This document shows positions 41,193 to 50,981 of a stretch of DNA of 64,000 bases, one piece after another. Made by a program: the position numbers and the translations under genes. How positions within the stretch are numbered: position 1 is the stretch's first letter; every line of letters starts with the position of its first letter. The notes under the pieces are model-generated. The model was not told the DNA's origin. It made no database searches and saw nothing but the letters and a program-made list of their open reading frames with translations. Origin of the DNA: CAVXGU01 sp963761615 (GTDB taxonomy: Bacteria; Acidobacteriota; Vicinamibacteria; Vicinamibacterales; CAVVIG01); the NCBI GenBank assembly GCA_963761615.1, contig CAVXGU010000003.1:496001-560000 (forward strand), in the 5' to 3' direction.

Positions 41193-41435
41193 GCACCGCT
41201 GGAGCGGACTTTATGTTCGATTGAGTGACATGTGTTCCATTCCGAGACTGATCCGCACTTAGACGCTCGATCTCGGTCAAATTCGTCGGAAATTGCCCTC
41301 CAGCGAGCCCGCCCGTGTGGCATTTCTAAACATGCCATGTTGTCGCACTAAGTCGTCGACTCGCACCATCGTCCCCGCAAACTGAAGCTACACAGCGTCT
41401 TGGCCGATACGTTGCCGCGAGCGGCAACTCTGGCC
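41193..41435 (+). other. Intergenic region before the subtilase gene
   Basis: 243 bases, notably richer in A/T than its surroundings. It contains a dyad TGGCAT-(8)-ATGCCA at 41318-41337 that could be an operator, and CCGAGA / TCTCGG about 25 bases apart near 41240-41277. No convincing -35/-10 pair or terminator was found. Confidence 0.4.
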
Positions 41436-43781
41436 ATGTCCTTGCTCAGTCAGGCACGGATGATTTCTGCCCGCCGACCCCTCGCCACCTTCTTTGTCGG
41501 GATTGGTCTGTCTGTGCTGGCCCTGAGCCCGGCCTATGCGGGGCAGTCGCCCGGGCGGCATCCCAAGCTCGATCGCGCGCTCGAGCAGGCCGTCCAGCGT
41601 GGCGACCAGACCCAGCACGTCATCATCACGACGAAGAGCGGCCGCCGCGACGCCGTCGGCCAGAACCTGGTTTCTGGGGGAGGCGCCGTCAAGTCGACCT
41701 TCGATTCGACCGATGCGATTGCCGCCGAGGTCACGAGCAACGAGATCCTCCAGCTCGCGAACAACCCGGACGTCGAGTTCGTGTCGGTCGACGCGACGGT
41801 TTATGCGGGCACGAGCGCCAAGTCGGCCGGCGGCAGTCATGCGACCGATGCCGGAACCCCGCCCGCGTCCAGGCCGACGCCGTCGTCGGTGCTTCGCGAG
41901 ACGCTGGGCCTGCCTGCGGTGCCGAGTGGTGATGCCCTGACGGGCGCCGGGGTCGGCGTGGCCGTCATCGACTCGGGCATCGCCCCGCTCCCGGATCTCG
42001 CCGGGCGCATCACGGCGTTCTACGACTTCACGCGGGGCGGCGTCCGGACGGCGCCCTTCGACGACTTCGGTCATGGCACCCACGTCGCCGGGCTCATCGG
42101 CGGCGCCGCGCTGATCGACGGCGCGCCGGTGGGCATCGCGCCGTCGGTGCACTTCGTCGGGCTGAAGGTGCTCGACGCGACCGGCGCGGGCTCGACGAGC
42201 GACGTCATCAGCGCGCTCGACTTCGTGACGAAGTTCGCCAACCGCCTCGACGTGCAGGTGGTGAACCTGTCCCTGGGCCACGAGATCTTCGCGCCGGCCG
42301 CTCTCGATCCGCTCGTGGCGGCTGTCGAGCGCGCGTCCAACGCGGGGCTGATCGTGGTCGTGTCGGCCGGCAACGACGGTCCTGCCTCGGCCACCGTGAC
42401 GTCGCCCGGCAACGCGCCGTCGGCGATTACCGTCGGCGCGGCGGACACGAACGCCACGATCACCAGGGCCGACGATGGCGTCACGTCGTACAGCGGACGC
42501 GGACCGACCTGGTTCGACGCCTTCGCCAAGCCGGACGTAGTGGCTCCCGGTCACCGTCTGCGGTCCGAGGTACCGGCAGGCGCGGCCCTGTGCGGCTACA
42601 CCGGACTCACGTGCGCGACCGACGCGGGCGGCCGGGCATGGCTGGCCCTGAGCGGCGCGAGCATGGCGACCGGCGTGGCCAGCGGGACGGTGGCACTGGC
42701 CGTCGAAGCCCAGGATCGCGCCGTGCGCCATGGTCCGGGGCTGACGCCGAACCTCGCCAAGGGCATTCTCGAGTACACGGCGATCCCGATCGCCGCCACC
42801 GATGCGCTCGCGCAGGGCACGGGCGAGATCAACGCGGGAGGAGCGGGTGCACTGGCCGGCTCGGTCGACACGAGCGGCGCCAACGACTCCTGGTGGCTCA
42901 CGAGCGGCGTCACCCCCAGCACGACCCTTGGTGACGGCAGCATCGCCGCATGGTCGCAGAACGTGATCTGGGGCGATCAGGTGCTGACCGGCAATCTCGT
43001 CTACTACGACCTGCGGCTCTGGTCCCAGAACATCATCTGGGGCACGAACATCATTTGGGGCACGCGGGCGCAGGCGGCCGTGCGGGCCGCCGGGGCGAAC
43101 GGCAACGCCCTGAGCGCGTCCTGGGCCAAGGACAACATCATCTGGGGCACGTTCCAGGTCCGGTCCGACAACATCATCTGGGGAACGGCCGATGTCTGGG
43201 CCGCCGACCTGCCCGGCGACCGCGTGATTGGCACGCGCGTCGACGACAACATCATCTGGGGCACGTGGGGCAACTCGGACAACATCATCTGGGGCACGTT
43301 CTTCAACGACAACATCATTTGGGGCACGTTCTTCGACGACAACATCATCTGGGGCACGTCGTCCTCGGCCGGCGTCGACCCGACGACCAGGCAGGGTACC
43401 TCGGTGGTGTCCGCCGACAGCATCCTCTATGCGGCCCCGACGGCGAGCCTCGTCGCGTCCACGTGGGGCGGCGACAACATCATCTGGGGAACCTGGATGA
43501 GCGACAACATCATCTGGGGAACCTGGTCCGCCGACAACATCATCTGGGGCACGAACATCATCTGGGGTACCAACATCATCTGGGGCACGAACATCATCTG
43601 GGGCACCAACATCATCTGGGGAACGGTCTCGAGCACCAACATCATCTGGGGCACGAACATCATCTGGGGCACGTGGGGCGACAACATCATCTGGGGCACG
43701 TGGGGCGACAACATCATTTGGGGCACGTCGTTCGGCGACAACATCATCTGGGGCACGAGCGTGAACGGGGAGGCGTCGTGA
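41436..43781 (+). CDS. Secreted subtilisin-like protease with NIIWGT-repeat C-terminus
   Basis: 781 residues from ATG 41436 (ATG 41460 and TTG 41400 are alternatives). The order is: signal peptide (FVGIGLSVLALSPAYAG), I9-like propeptide (QHVIITTKSGRRD to VEFVSVDATVYA), then an S8 catalytic domain. Asp is in VAVIDSGIAPLP (about 179), His in FGHGTHVAGLIGG (213), Asn in VVSAGNDGPA (313) and Ser in LSGASMATGVASG (409), where the usual GTSMA reads GASMA. From about residue 508 to the end the chain is mostly copies of NIIWGT. The catalytic set is complete, so a secreted or surface protease is expected; the repeat domain is not one I can name. It is coupled to the GNAT gene (TGATG). Confidence 0.9.
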   Translation: MSLLSQARMISARRPLATFFVGIGLSVLALSPAYAGQSPGRHPKLDRALEQAVQRGDQTQHVIITTKSGRRDAVGQNLVSGGGAVKSTFDSTDAIAAEVTSNEILQLANNPDVEFVSVDATVYAGTSAKSAGGSHATDAGTPPASRPTPSSVLRETLGLPAVPSGDALTGAGVGVAVIDSGIAPLPDLAGRITAFYDFTRGGVRTAPFDDFGHGTHVAGLIGGAALIDGAPVGIAPSVHFVGLKVLDATGAGSTSDVISALDFVTKFANRLDVQVVNLSLGHEIFAPAALDPLVAAVERASNAGLIVVVSAGNDGPASATVTSPGNAPSAITVGAADTNATITRADDGVTSYSGRGPTWFDAFAKPDVVAPGHRLRSEVPAGAALCGYTGLTCATDAGGRAWLALSGASMATGVASGTVALAVEAQDRAVRHGPGLTPNLAKGILEYTAIPIAATDALAQGTGEINAGGAGALAGSVDTSGANDSWWLTSGVTPSTTLGDGSIAAWSQNVIWGDQVLTGNLVYYDLRLWSQNIIWGTNIIWGTRAQAAVRAAGANGNALSASWAKDNIIWGTFQVRSDNIIWGTADVWAADLPGDRVIGTRVDDNIIWGTWGNSDNIIWGTFFNDNIIWGTFFDDNIIWGTSSSAGVDPTTRQGTSVVSADSILYAAPTASLVASTWGGDNIIWGTWMSDNIIWGTWSADNIIWGTNIIWGTNIIWGTNIIWGTNIIWGTVSSTNIIWGTNIIWGTWGDNIIWGTWGDNIIWGTSFGDNIIWGTSVNGEAS
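42960..43757 (+). repeat. NIIWGT-coding repeat array
   Basis: One NVIWGD and 20 NIIWGT copies within the subtilase C-terminus. Spacing varies: five copies are directly tandem (6-residue period, 43536-43625), others repeat at 9 or 10 residues with linkers such as WGD, FFND, WMSD and WSAD, and three longer linkers interrupt. Wobble bases differ between copies (GGC/GGG/GGA/GGT, ACG/ACC/ACT-type), so selection on the protein is likely. Confidence 0.9.
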
Positions 43782-44458
43782 TGGAGAAGATGCCGTACCG
43801 CACGGACGCGGATTTCATCGCAGTACTGGAGACCGCGCCGGCGCACACCGCGCAGGCGGGCGAGCGATCCCGGGCCTGGCGCCACGAGCTGCCGACCCTC
43901 GTCGGAACGATGGTCACGCTGCGGGAGCTCCGCCCGAGCGACGCACCGTCGCTCTTCGCCCTGCTCGCCAACGAGCAGGTGACCCGGTTCATCTCGCCGC
44001 CTCCGGCGACGATCGACGGTTTCGAGCGATTCATCGCCTGGACCCACCGGCAGCGTGAGAGCGGCCAGTACGCCTGCTTCGCCATCGTCCCCAAGGGGGC
44101 CGATCGGGCGATCGGGGTGATCCAGGTTCGCGCCCTCGACCCGGCGTTCGACACGGCGGAGTGGGGCTTCGCCATGGCCTCCGAGTTCTGGGGCACGGGC
44201 ACGTTCATGGATGCGGCCGAGCGCGTGCTCGGCTTCGCGTTCGACACGCTCGGCGTCCATCGCCTCGAAGCGCGCGCCGCGATCCGCAACGGCCGCGGCA
44301 ACGGCGCCCTCCGCAAGCTCGGCGCGGTCCAGGAATCGGTGCTGCGCCGGTCCCTGCTCAAGAACGGGGAATACGTCGACCAGGCGCTCTGGTCCATCCT
44401 GGCCGAGGACTGGCGCGAGGCGACCGCCGCCTGGGATCAACCCGCGCTCGTCCACTGA
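43781..44458 (+). CDS. GNAT-family N-acetyltransferase (RimJ/RimL-like)
   Basis: 225 residues. After a 35-residue N-terminal extension the Acetyltransf_3 fold begins (VTLRELRPSDAPSLFALLAN). Acetyl-CoA binding is suggested by EWGFAMASEFWGTGTFMDAAERVLGFAF (in two parts) and LEARAAIRNGRGNGALRKLG, the RimJ/RimL-type form. It would acetylate a protein N-terminus or small amine in the cytoplasm. Its ATG shares one base with the protease stop, and GGGGAGG lies eight bases upstream, so the two are translated together. Why a secreted protease would be coupled to it is not clear. Confidence 0.8.
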   Translation: MEKMPYRTDADFIAVLETAPAHTAQAGERSRAWRHELPTLVGTMVTLRELRPSDAPSLFALLANEQVTRFISPPPATIDGFERFIAWTHRQRESGQYACFAIVPKGADRAIGVIQVRALDPAFDTAEWGFAMASEFWGTGTFMDAAERVLGFAFDTLGVHRLEARAAIRNGRGNGALRKLGAVQESVLRRSLLKNGEYVDQALWSILAEDWREATAAWDQPALVH

Positions 44459-44482
44459 CCCCGCCCGCGGTCCGATAAGATG

Positions 44483-44508
44483 AGTCGCGGACATGGATGT
44501 CCGCGACT
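44483..44508 (+). promoter_or_regulatory. Perfect 12-bp dyad around the queA start codon
   Basis: AGTCGCGGACAT-GG-ATGTCCGCGACT is a perfect inverted repeat. In RNA it would form a 10-bp GC-rich stem with a six-base loop (ATGGAT) that contains the start codon 44493-44495. As DNA it could be an operator. A TAAGAT hexamer (44476-44481) just upstream is a possible -10. Confidence 0.6.
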
Positions 44509-45551
44509 TCTTCTTCGATCTCCCTCCGGAACTGATCGCCCAGGAGCCGGCCCTCGACCGCGCCTCCGCCCGAATGCTGCGGCTCGACCGGCGCACCGGG
44601 GCCGTCAGCCACTCGTCTATCGCCGCGCTGCCCGACGCCCTCCGGCCTGGCGACCTTCTGGTCCTGAACGACACGCGGGTCTTTCCGGCGCGGCTGCTCG
44701 GCCGGCGGACGCCCAGCGGAGGTGCCGTCGAATGCCTGCTCGTCGCGCGGCTCGACGCCACGAGCCCGACCGAGGAGACCTGGGAGGCGCTGGTGCACCC
44801 GGGTCAGAAGCTCAAGCCCGGCGCGGCGATGATCTTCGAGGGGGCCAGGACGATCCGGGGAGAGATTCTGGATCGGCACTTCCACGGCCGGCGCACGGTG
44901 CGTCTGTGGACCACCGATGCCGCGAGCCTGGACGAGGCCGTCGACGCCATCGGTCACGTGCCGCTCCCGCCCTACATCAGGCGCACGGACCAGCCGGCGG
45001 ATCGCGAGCGGTACCAGACGGTGTTCGCGCGGGCCCGCGGGTCGGTTGCGGCCCCGACGGCCGGTCTCCATCTCACGCCCGGCATCCTGGCGGCGCTCGC
45101 CGGCCGGGGCGTCTCCGTTGCCGACATCACGCTCCACGTCGGCTACGGCACCTTCCAGCCCGTTCGCGTCGAGCGGGTCGAGGATCATCGCCTCGAGGCG
45201 GAGCGCTTCATCGTCGGAGGTGCCGCCGCGGCCGCGATCAATGCCGCACTCGACGAGCGGCGGCGCGTGATTGCGGTGGGGACGACGAGCACCCGGACGC
45301 TGGAGGCCGTCGCACGACGCCACGATGGCCGTATCGTCGCGGGAGCCGGCACGACGGATCTGTTCATCGCGCCCGGGTTCGAGTTCCGGGTCGTCGGCGG
45401 TCTGCTCACGAACTTCCACCTGCCGTGTTCGTCGCTGTTGATGCTCGTGGCCGCGTTCGCCGGCCGCGAGCACGTCCTCGCGGCGTATGCCGAAGCGGTC
45501 GAGGCCCGGTACCGGTTCTACAGCTATGGCGACGCCATGCTGATCCTGTGA
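44493..45551 (+). CDS. queA: S-adenosylmethionine:tRNA ribosyltransferase-isomerase
   Basis: 352 residues, full length. Makes epoxyqueuosine in tRNA from preQ1 and SAM. Family blocks: FFFDLPPELIAQEPALDRA at the N-terminus, LLVLNDTRVFPARL, IGHVPLPPYIRR, GSVAAPTAGLHLTP, TLHVGYGTFQPVR, GTTSTRTLE, DLFIAPGFEF and LLTNFHLPCSSLLMLVAAF. No signal peptide, so cytoplasmic. Queuosine genes queE and queC lie 16 kb downstream. The start codon sits in a perfect dyad. Confidence 0.97.
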   Translation: MDVRDFFFDLPPELIAQEPALDRASARMLRLDRRTGAVSHSSIAALPDALRPGDLLVLNDTRVFPARLLGRRTPSGGAVECLLVARLDATSPTEETWEALVHPGQKLKPGAAMIFEGARTIRGEILDRHFHGRRTVRLWTTDAASLDEAVDAIGHVPLPPYIRRTDQPADRERYQTVFARARGSVAAPTAGLHLTPGILAALAGRGVSVADITLHVGYGTFQPVRVERVEDHRLEAERFIVGGAAAAAINAALDERRRVIAVGTTSTRTLEAVARRHDGRIVAGAGTTDLFIAPGFEFRVVGGLLTNFHLPCSSLLMLVAAFAGREHVLAAYAEAVEARYRFYSYGDAMLIL

Positions 45552-45606
45552 GCTGACGCGGCCCGGTGATGCGCGCCCGCCCTGCGGAGTGCTACGCTAG
45601 CGCCGC

Positions 45607-46581
45607 GTGAAGTTCGGCTACGACGACTTCGATCTCTCGGCCGTTCGCACCTACCCGCTCGCCGCGAGGGCGAGCAAGGTGCGGACGGAGGACTTCGCCG
45701 CAGCGTCTCCCCCGGGAGCCACCATCGGGTCGTTCGTCGACCGCCTGCCGAACCTGCTCGCCGCCGCGGACTTCAAGGCCGTCGTGCGGGCCATCGTCGA
45801 CGCCAGGCAGGGCGGGCGCGGCATCGTCTGGGGGCTCGGCGCGCACGTGATCAAGACCGGTCTCGCGCCGGTGCTCGTCGACCTCATGGAGCGTGGCTTC
45901 GTCTCGGCGCTGGCGCTGAACGGGGCCGCGGTCATCCACGACTTCGAGGTCGCGACGGTGGGCGCCACGTCCGAGGATGTCGACGCGTCGCTCGGTCCCG
46001 GCCGCTTCGGCATGGCCGAAGAGACCGGCCGCGTCCTGAACGAGGTGATCATCGAGGGCGTGACCGGCGGCCTGGGGCTCGGGCAGTCCGTGAGCCGGTA
46101 CCTGGCGCGCGCCCGGGCGCCACACGCGGCACGCAGCATCCTGGCGGCGGCCGGGCGCCTCGACGTCCCCGTGACGGTCCACGTGGCCATCGGCACCGAC
46201 ATCATTCACATGCACCCGGCAGCGTCCGGCGCGGCGCTCGGCGAGGGGAGCCTGCGCGACTTCCGCTATCTGGTCTCGAACGTCGCGCGCCTCGAGGGCG
46301 GTGTGTACCTCAACTGCGGCTCCGCGGTCATCCTGCCCGAAGTCTTTCTGAAGGCCGTGGCGCTCGCCCGCAACGCCGGTCGTTCGCTCGAAGGCTTGAC
46401 GACGGTCAATCTGGATTTCGTGCGGCTGTACCGGCCCGAGACCAACGTCGTGGCCAGGCCGACGGCCGGATCCGGCCGCGGTTATTCGCTCGTCGGGCAC
46501 CACGAAATCATGATTCCGCTGCTCGCCGCGGCCATCGTCGAGATGGACGGCCGCGACGCGGTACCGCGGCCGCCGGCCTGA
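45607..46581 (+). CDS. Conserved-looking protein of unknown function
   Basis: 324 residues, not recognised with confidence. Striking segments: GIVWGLGAHVIKTGLAPVLV, VSALALNGAAVIHDFEVATV, GATSEDVDASLGPGRFGMAE, HVAIGTDIIHMHPAASGAAL and GGVYLNCGSAVILPEVFLKA. They look like glycine-rich nucleotide-binding and ligand-binding loops of a Rossmann-type alpha/beta enzyme. A distant resemblance to the deoxyhypusine-synthase fold (GxGxxIKxxLAP, then ALNGAxxIHDFE) is possible but only an impression. No signal peptide or membrane segment. The GTG start has TACGCT (45593-45598) eight bases before it and no ribosome-binding site. Confidence 0.6.
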   Translation: MKFGYDDFDLSAVRTYPLAARASKVRTEDFAAASPPGATIGSFVDRLPNLLAAADFKAVVRAIVDARQGGRGIVWGLGAHVIKTGLAPVLVDLMERGFVSALALNGAAVIHDFEVATVGATSEDVDASLGPGRFGMAEETGRVLNEVIIEGVTGGLGLGQSVSRYLARARAPHAARSILAAAGRLDVPVTVHVAIGTDIIHMHPAASGAALGEGSLRDFRYLVSNVARLEGGVYLNCGSAVILPEVFLKAVALARNAGRSLEGLTTVNLDFVRLYRPETNVVARPTAGSGRGYSLVGHHEIMIPLLAAAIVEMDGRDAVPRPPA

Positions 46582-46628
46582 GGATCGGGCCGCCCGTCCT
46601 CGTGTTACCATCAAAAGTTCGAGTCCGG

Positions 46629-46705
46629 GCCGGAGTAGCTCAGTTGGTGAGAGCACGCGTCTCATAAGCGCGGGGTCGGCGGTTCAAGTCCGCCCTCCGG
46701 CACCA
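46629..46705 (+). tRNA. tRNA-Met (CAU), probably elongator
   Basis: 77 bases with CCA encoded. The acceptor stem is GCCGGAG/CTCCGGC, the D arm GCTCAGTTGGTGAGAGC, the anticodon loop CTCATAA (CAU), and the T arm GGCGGTTCAAGTCCGCC. The first pair G1-C72 excludes the initiator type. A CAU tRNA may also be tRNA-Ile2, the TilS substrate, but the G4 and G5 in the acceptor stem differ from the C4-G69 and C5-G68 pairs of E. coli tRNA-Ile2, so elongator Met is favoured. Confidence 0.9.
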
Positions 46706-46765
46706 CCCGCTCGCCCGGGCGCCGCGGCCCGGGCACGACTGGCCGGCCATGCCGGACGACCTGTG

Positions 46766-48154
46766 ATGGATGTTGTCGCCAGAGTCCGGGACGCGATCGC
46801 GCGGCACGAGCTCGCCTCGCCCGCGACGCGCATCCTGGTGGCGGTGTCCGGCGGGTCCGACTCGGTCGCCCTGGCGCACATCCTCCGCGAGCTCGACGCG
46901 GCGCGCGAGCTCACGGTCGCGGGCCTCGCCCACTTCAACCATCAGCTCCGCGACACCGCCGGCCGCGACGAGGCCTTCGTCGCGGCGCTGGCGCGTCAAC
47001 TGGGCTGGCCCGCGTGGTCCGGGCGTGGCTGACGTGGCGGCGCTGGCTCGCCGCGAGCGCCGGTCGATCGAGGATGCGGCGCGGACGGCCCGGCATGCCT
47101 TCCTCGAAGGTGTCCGGGTCGAGTCCGGCGCCGACGTCGTGGCCGTCGGGCACACGCGCGACGACGAGGCCGAGACCTTCCTGCTGCGGCTCGTCCGCGG
47201 AGCCGGATCGCGCGGGCTCGCGGCGATGCACCCGCGAGCCGGCCGGGTGATCCGGCCGCTGCTCACGTGCCGCCGTGACGCGCTGCGCGCGTACCTGGCC
47301 GCGCTCGGCGCCGGCTTCGTCGAGGACGAGTCGAACGCCGATCTCGCGATTCCGCGCAATCGCGTGCGGGCGGAGCTGCTGCCGCTCCTGGCGCGCTTCA
47401 ACCCGGCGATCGTGGACGTGCTGGCCGACGAGGCGGATCTGGCCCGTGAGGAATGGCGCTGGCTCGAGTCCGAGGCGGGCAGGCTCGCCGAGGTGATTGG
47501 CGCGCCCTCGCCCGAGGGCTGGGCCCTCGATGCGGCGGCGCTCCGTGCAGCGCCGCTGCCCGTGCGCCGACATACCCTCTGGCGGCTCATGCGGGAGCGG
47601 GCGGGAGGGCGGCCCGTGGGCTTCAAGCACGTGGAGGCCGCCCTCGACCTGCTCACGCGTCCGGACGCGGCGCTGGACGTCCCCGGGCATCGCCTGGAAC
47701 GCATTGGCTCGCGGCTCGTCTTAAGGGATAGACCTCGGCCGGTGGTGAACCTTTTCCACTATCCGCTGTCTATCCCAGGGACGGTCGACATTCCGGAAGC
47801 CGGGTTGCGCGTGTCCGCCGAGCTGGCCGAGCGCTCGACGCCGGAAGGCTGGTCGGGTCTCACGGGGCGCGTCGGCATGGTGCGGCACGACCTCTGCCGG
47901 GGGCCGCTGTCGGTACGCAACCGGCGCCCCGGGGACCGGTTCCGGCCCGTCGGCCTCGACGGACGGAAGAAGCTGCAGGACTACTTCGTGGATCGGAAGG
48001 TGGCCCGGACCGAGCGCGACGCGGTGCCGATCGTGGTCGACGGCGCCGACCACGTCGTGTGGGTGGCGGGTCACGGGATCGACGCGGCGTTTCGGGTAAC
48101 GGACCCTTCGCAAGCCGTGTTAATCTTCAAATTGAGGGAATTGGGAGGCTCGGC

Positions 48155-48158
<4 letters not shown>
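46766..48158 (+). CDS. tilS: tRNA(Ile)-lysidine synthase (frameshift in sequence)
   Basis: About 463 residues with one base skipped near 47021-47029. The first frame has the PP-loop ILVAVSGGSDSVALAHILRE and GLAHFNHQLRD. The next frame goes on with DVAALARRERRSIEDAARTA and GHTRDDEAETFLLRLVRG, the N-type ATPase core, and RGLAAMHPRAGRVIRPLL. The C-terminal substrate domain has VRNRRPGDRFRPVGLDGRKK. GGGCGTGGCTGAC is one base too long. TilS converts C34 of tRNA-Ile2 to lysidine and is essential. A GTG at 46763 is the alternative start. The stop overlaps the ftsH TTG. Confidence 0.93.
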
Positions 48159-50059
<1,901 letters not shown>

Positions 50060-50093
50060 GGACAGCCCGTCGAGCACCGGTTCCACGCCGATT

Positions 50094-50981
50094 GTGACGG
50101 GTACTTTTCCCCCAAGACGGGTCTACCGTCTGCCGCTGCCCCGGAGCGGGTCGCTCGTCCTCGGCGAGCGCCCGCTGGTCATGGGGATCCTGAACGTCAC
50201 GCCTGACTCGTTCGGCGACCGCGTCGCCCTGCGCGATCCCGCCGCAGCCGTCGATGTGGCCCTCCACATGGAAGCCGACGGCGCCGACGTGATCGACCTG
50301 GGCGGCGAGTCCACGCGCCCTGGCGCGATTCCGGTCCCCGCCGAGGAGGAGATGGCGCGGGTCCTCCCGGTGCTCCGCGCCCTCGCGGGCCGCCTGCGGA
50401 TTCCGCTCTCCATCGACACCTACAAGGCGGCGGTGGCGCGCGCCGCGCTGGCAGAAGGCGCCGCGATCGTCAACGACGTGAGCGGGCTCCGCTACGAGCC
50501 GGACCTCGCGGACGTCGCCGCCGAGGCCGGCGCCGCCATGGTCCTGATGCACATGCGGGGGCGTTCGCAGGCGATGTACGACCTGGCGCGGTACGACGAC
50601 CTGATCGGCGAGATTGCGCGCGAGATCGGCGAGTCGATCGCGGTCGCGGACCGGGCCGGCGTGTCCGCGGACCGGATCGTCGTGGACCCCGGGATCGGGT
50701 TTGCCAAACGCGCGGGCGACAGCTATGGTGTGCTGGCGAGGCTCGGCGAGCTGGCATCGGCGCTCGATCGCCCCGTGCTTGCCGGGCCGTCCCGGAAGTC
50801 GTTCCTGCGCGAGGCCACGGGCGATCGTCCGGCGGCCGAGCGCGACTGGGGCACGGCCGCCGCAGTGGCCGCCGCCGTCCTCGCCGGCGCGCACGTCGTG
50901 CGGGTGCACGCTGTCGCCCAGATGGTGCAGGTAGTCCGCGTGGCAGAACAGATCCGGCTCCACTCGAGAACCACGCCGTGA
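50094..50981 (+). CDS. folP: Dihydropteroate synthase
   Basis: 295 residues, TIM-barrel. The pterin and pABA sites are visible: GILNVTPDSFGD (about 31-42), DVIDLGGESTRPG, SIDTYKAAVARAAL, IVNDVSGLR, DPGIGFAKR and GPSRKSFL, with the last conserved arginine in VVRVHAV. It joins pABA to dihydropterin pyrophosphate in folate synthesis. The N-terminal 20 residues are basic and variable. The gene begins 34 bases after ftsH and its stop overlaps the cdaA GTG. Confidence 0.96.
   Translation: MTGTFPPRRVYRLPLPRSGSLVLGERPLVMGILNVTPDSFGDRVALRDPAAAVDVALHMEADGADVIDLGGESTRPGAIPVPAEEEMARVLPVLRALAGRLRIPLSIDTYKAAVARAALAEGAAIVNDVSGLRYEPDLADVAAEAGAAMVLMHMRGRSQAMYDLARYDDLIGEIAREIGESIAVADRAGVSADRIVVDPGIGFAKRAGDSYGVLARLGELASALDRPVLAGPSRKSFLREATGDRPAAERDWGTAAAVAAAVLAGAHVVRVHAVAQMVQVVRVAEQIRLHSRTTP

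Noticed and set aside
43480..43757. CRISPR-like array because of regularly repeated 18-20 base units
   Set aside because: Repeats are in frame, encode NIIWGT, have irregular spacing and no unique spacers of constant length.
44483..44508. Rho-independent terminator between GNAT and queA
   Set aside because: The hairpin has no following T-run and includes the queA start codon.
46629..46705. tRNA-Ile2 (CAU) instead of tRNA-Met
   Set aside because: Acceptor-stem G4 and G5 lack the C4-G69/C5-G68 pairs favoured by TilS, and the body matches elongator Met.
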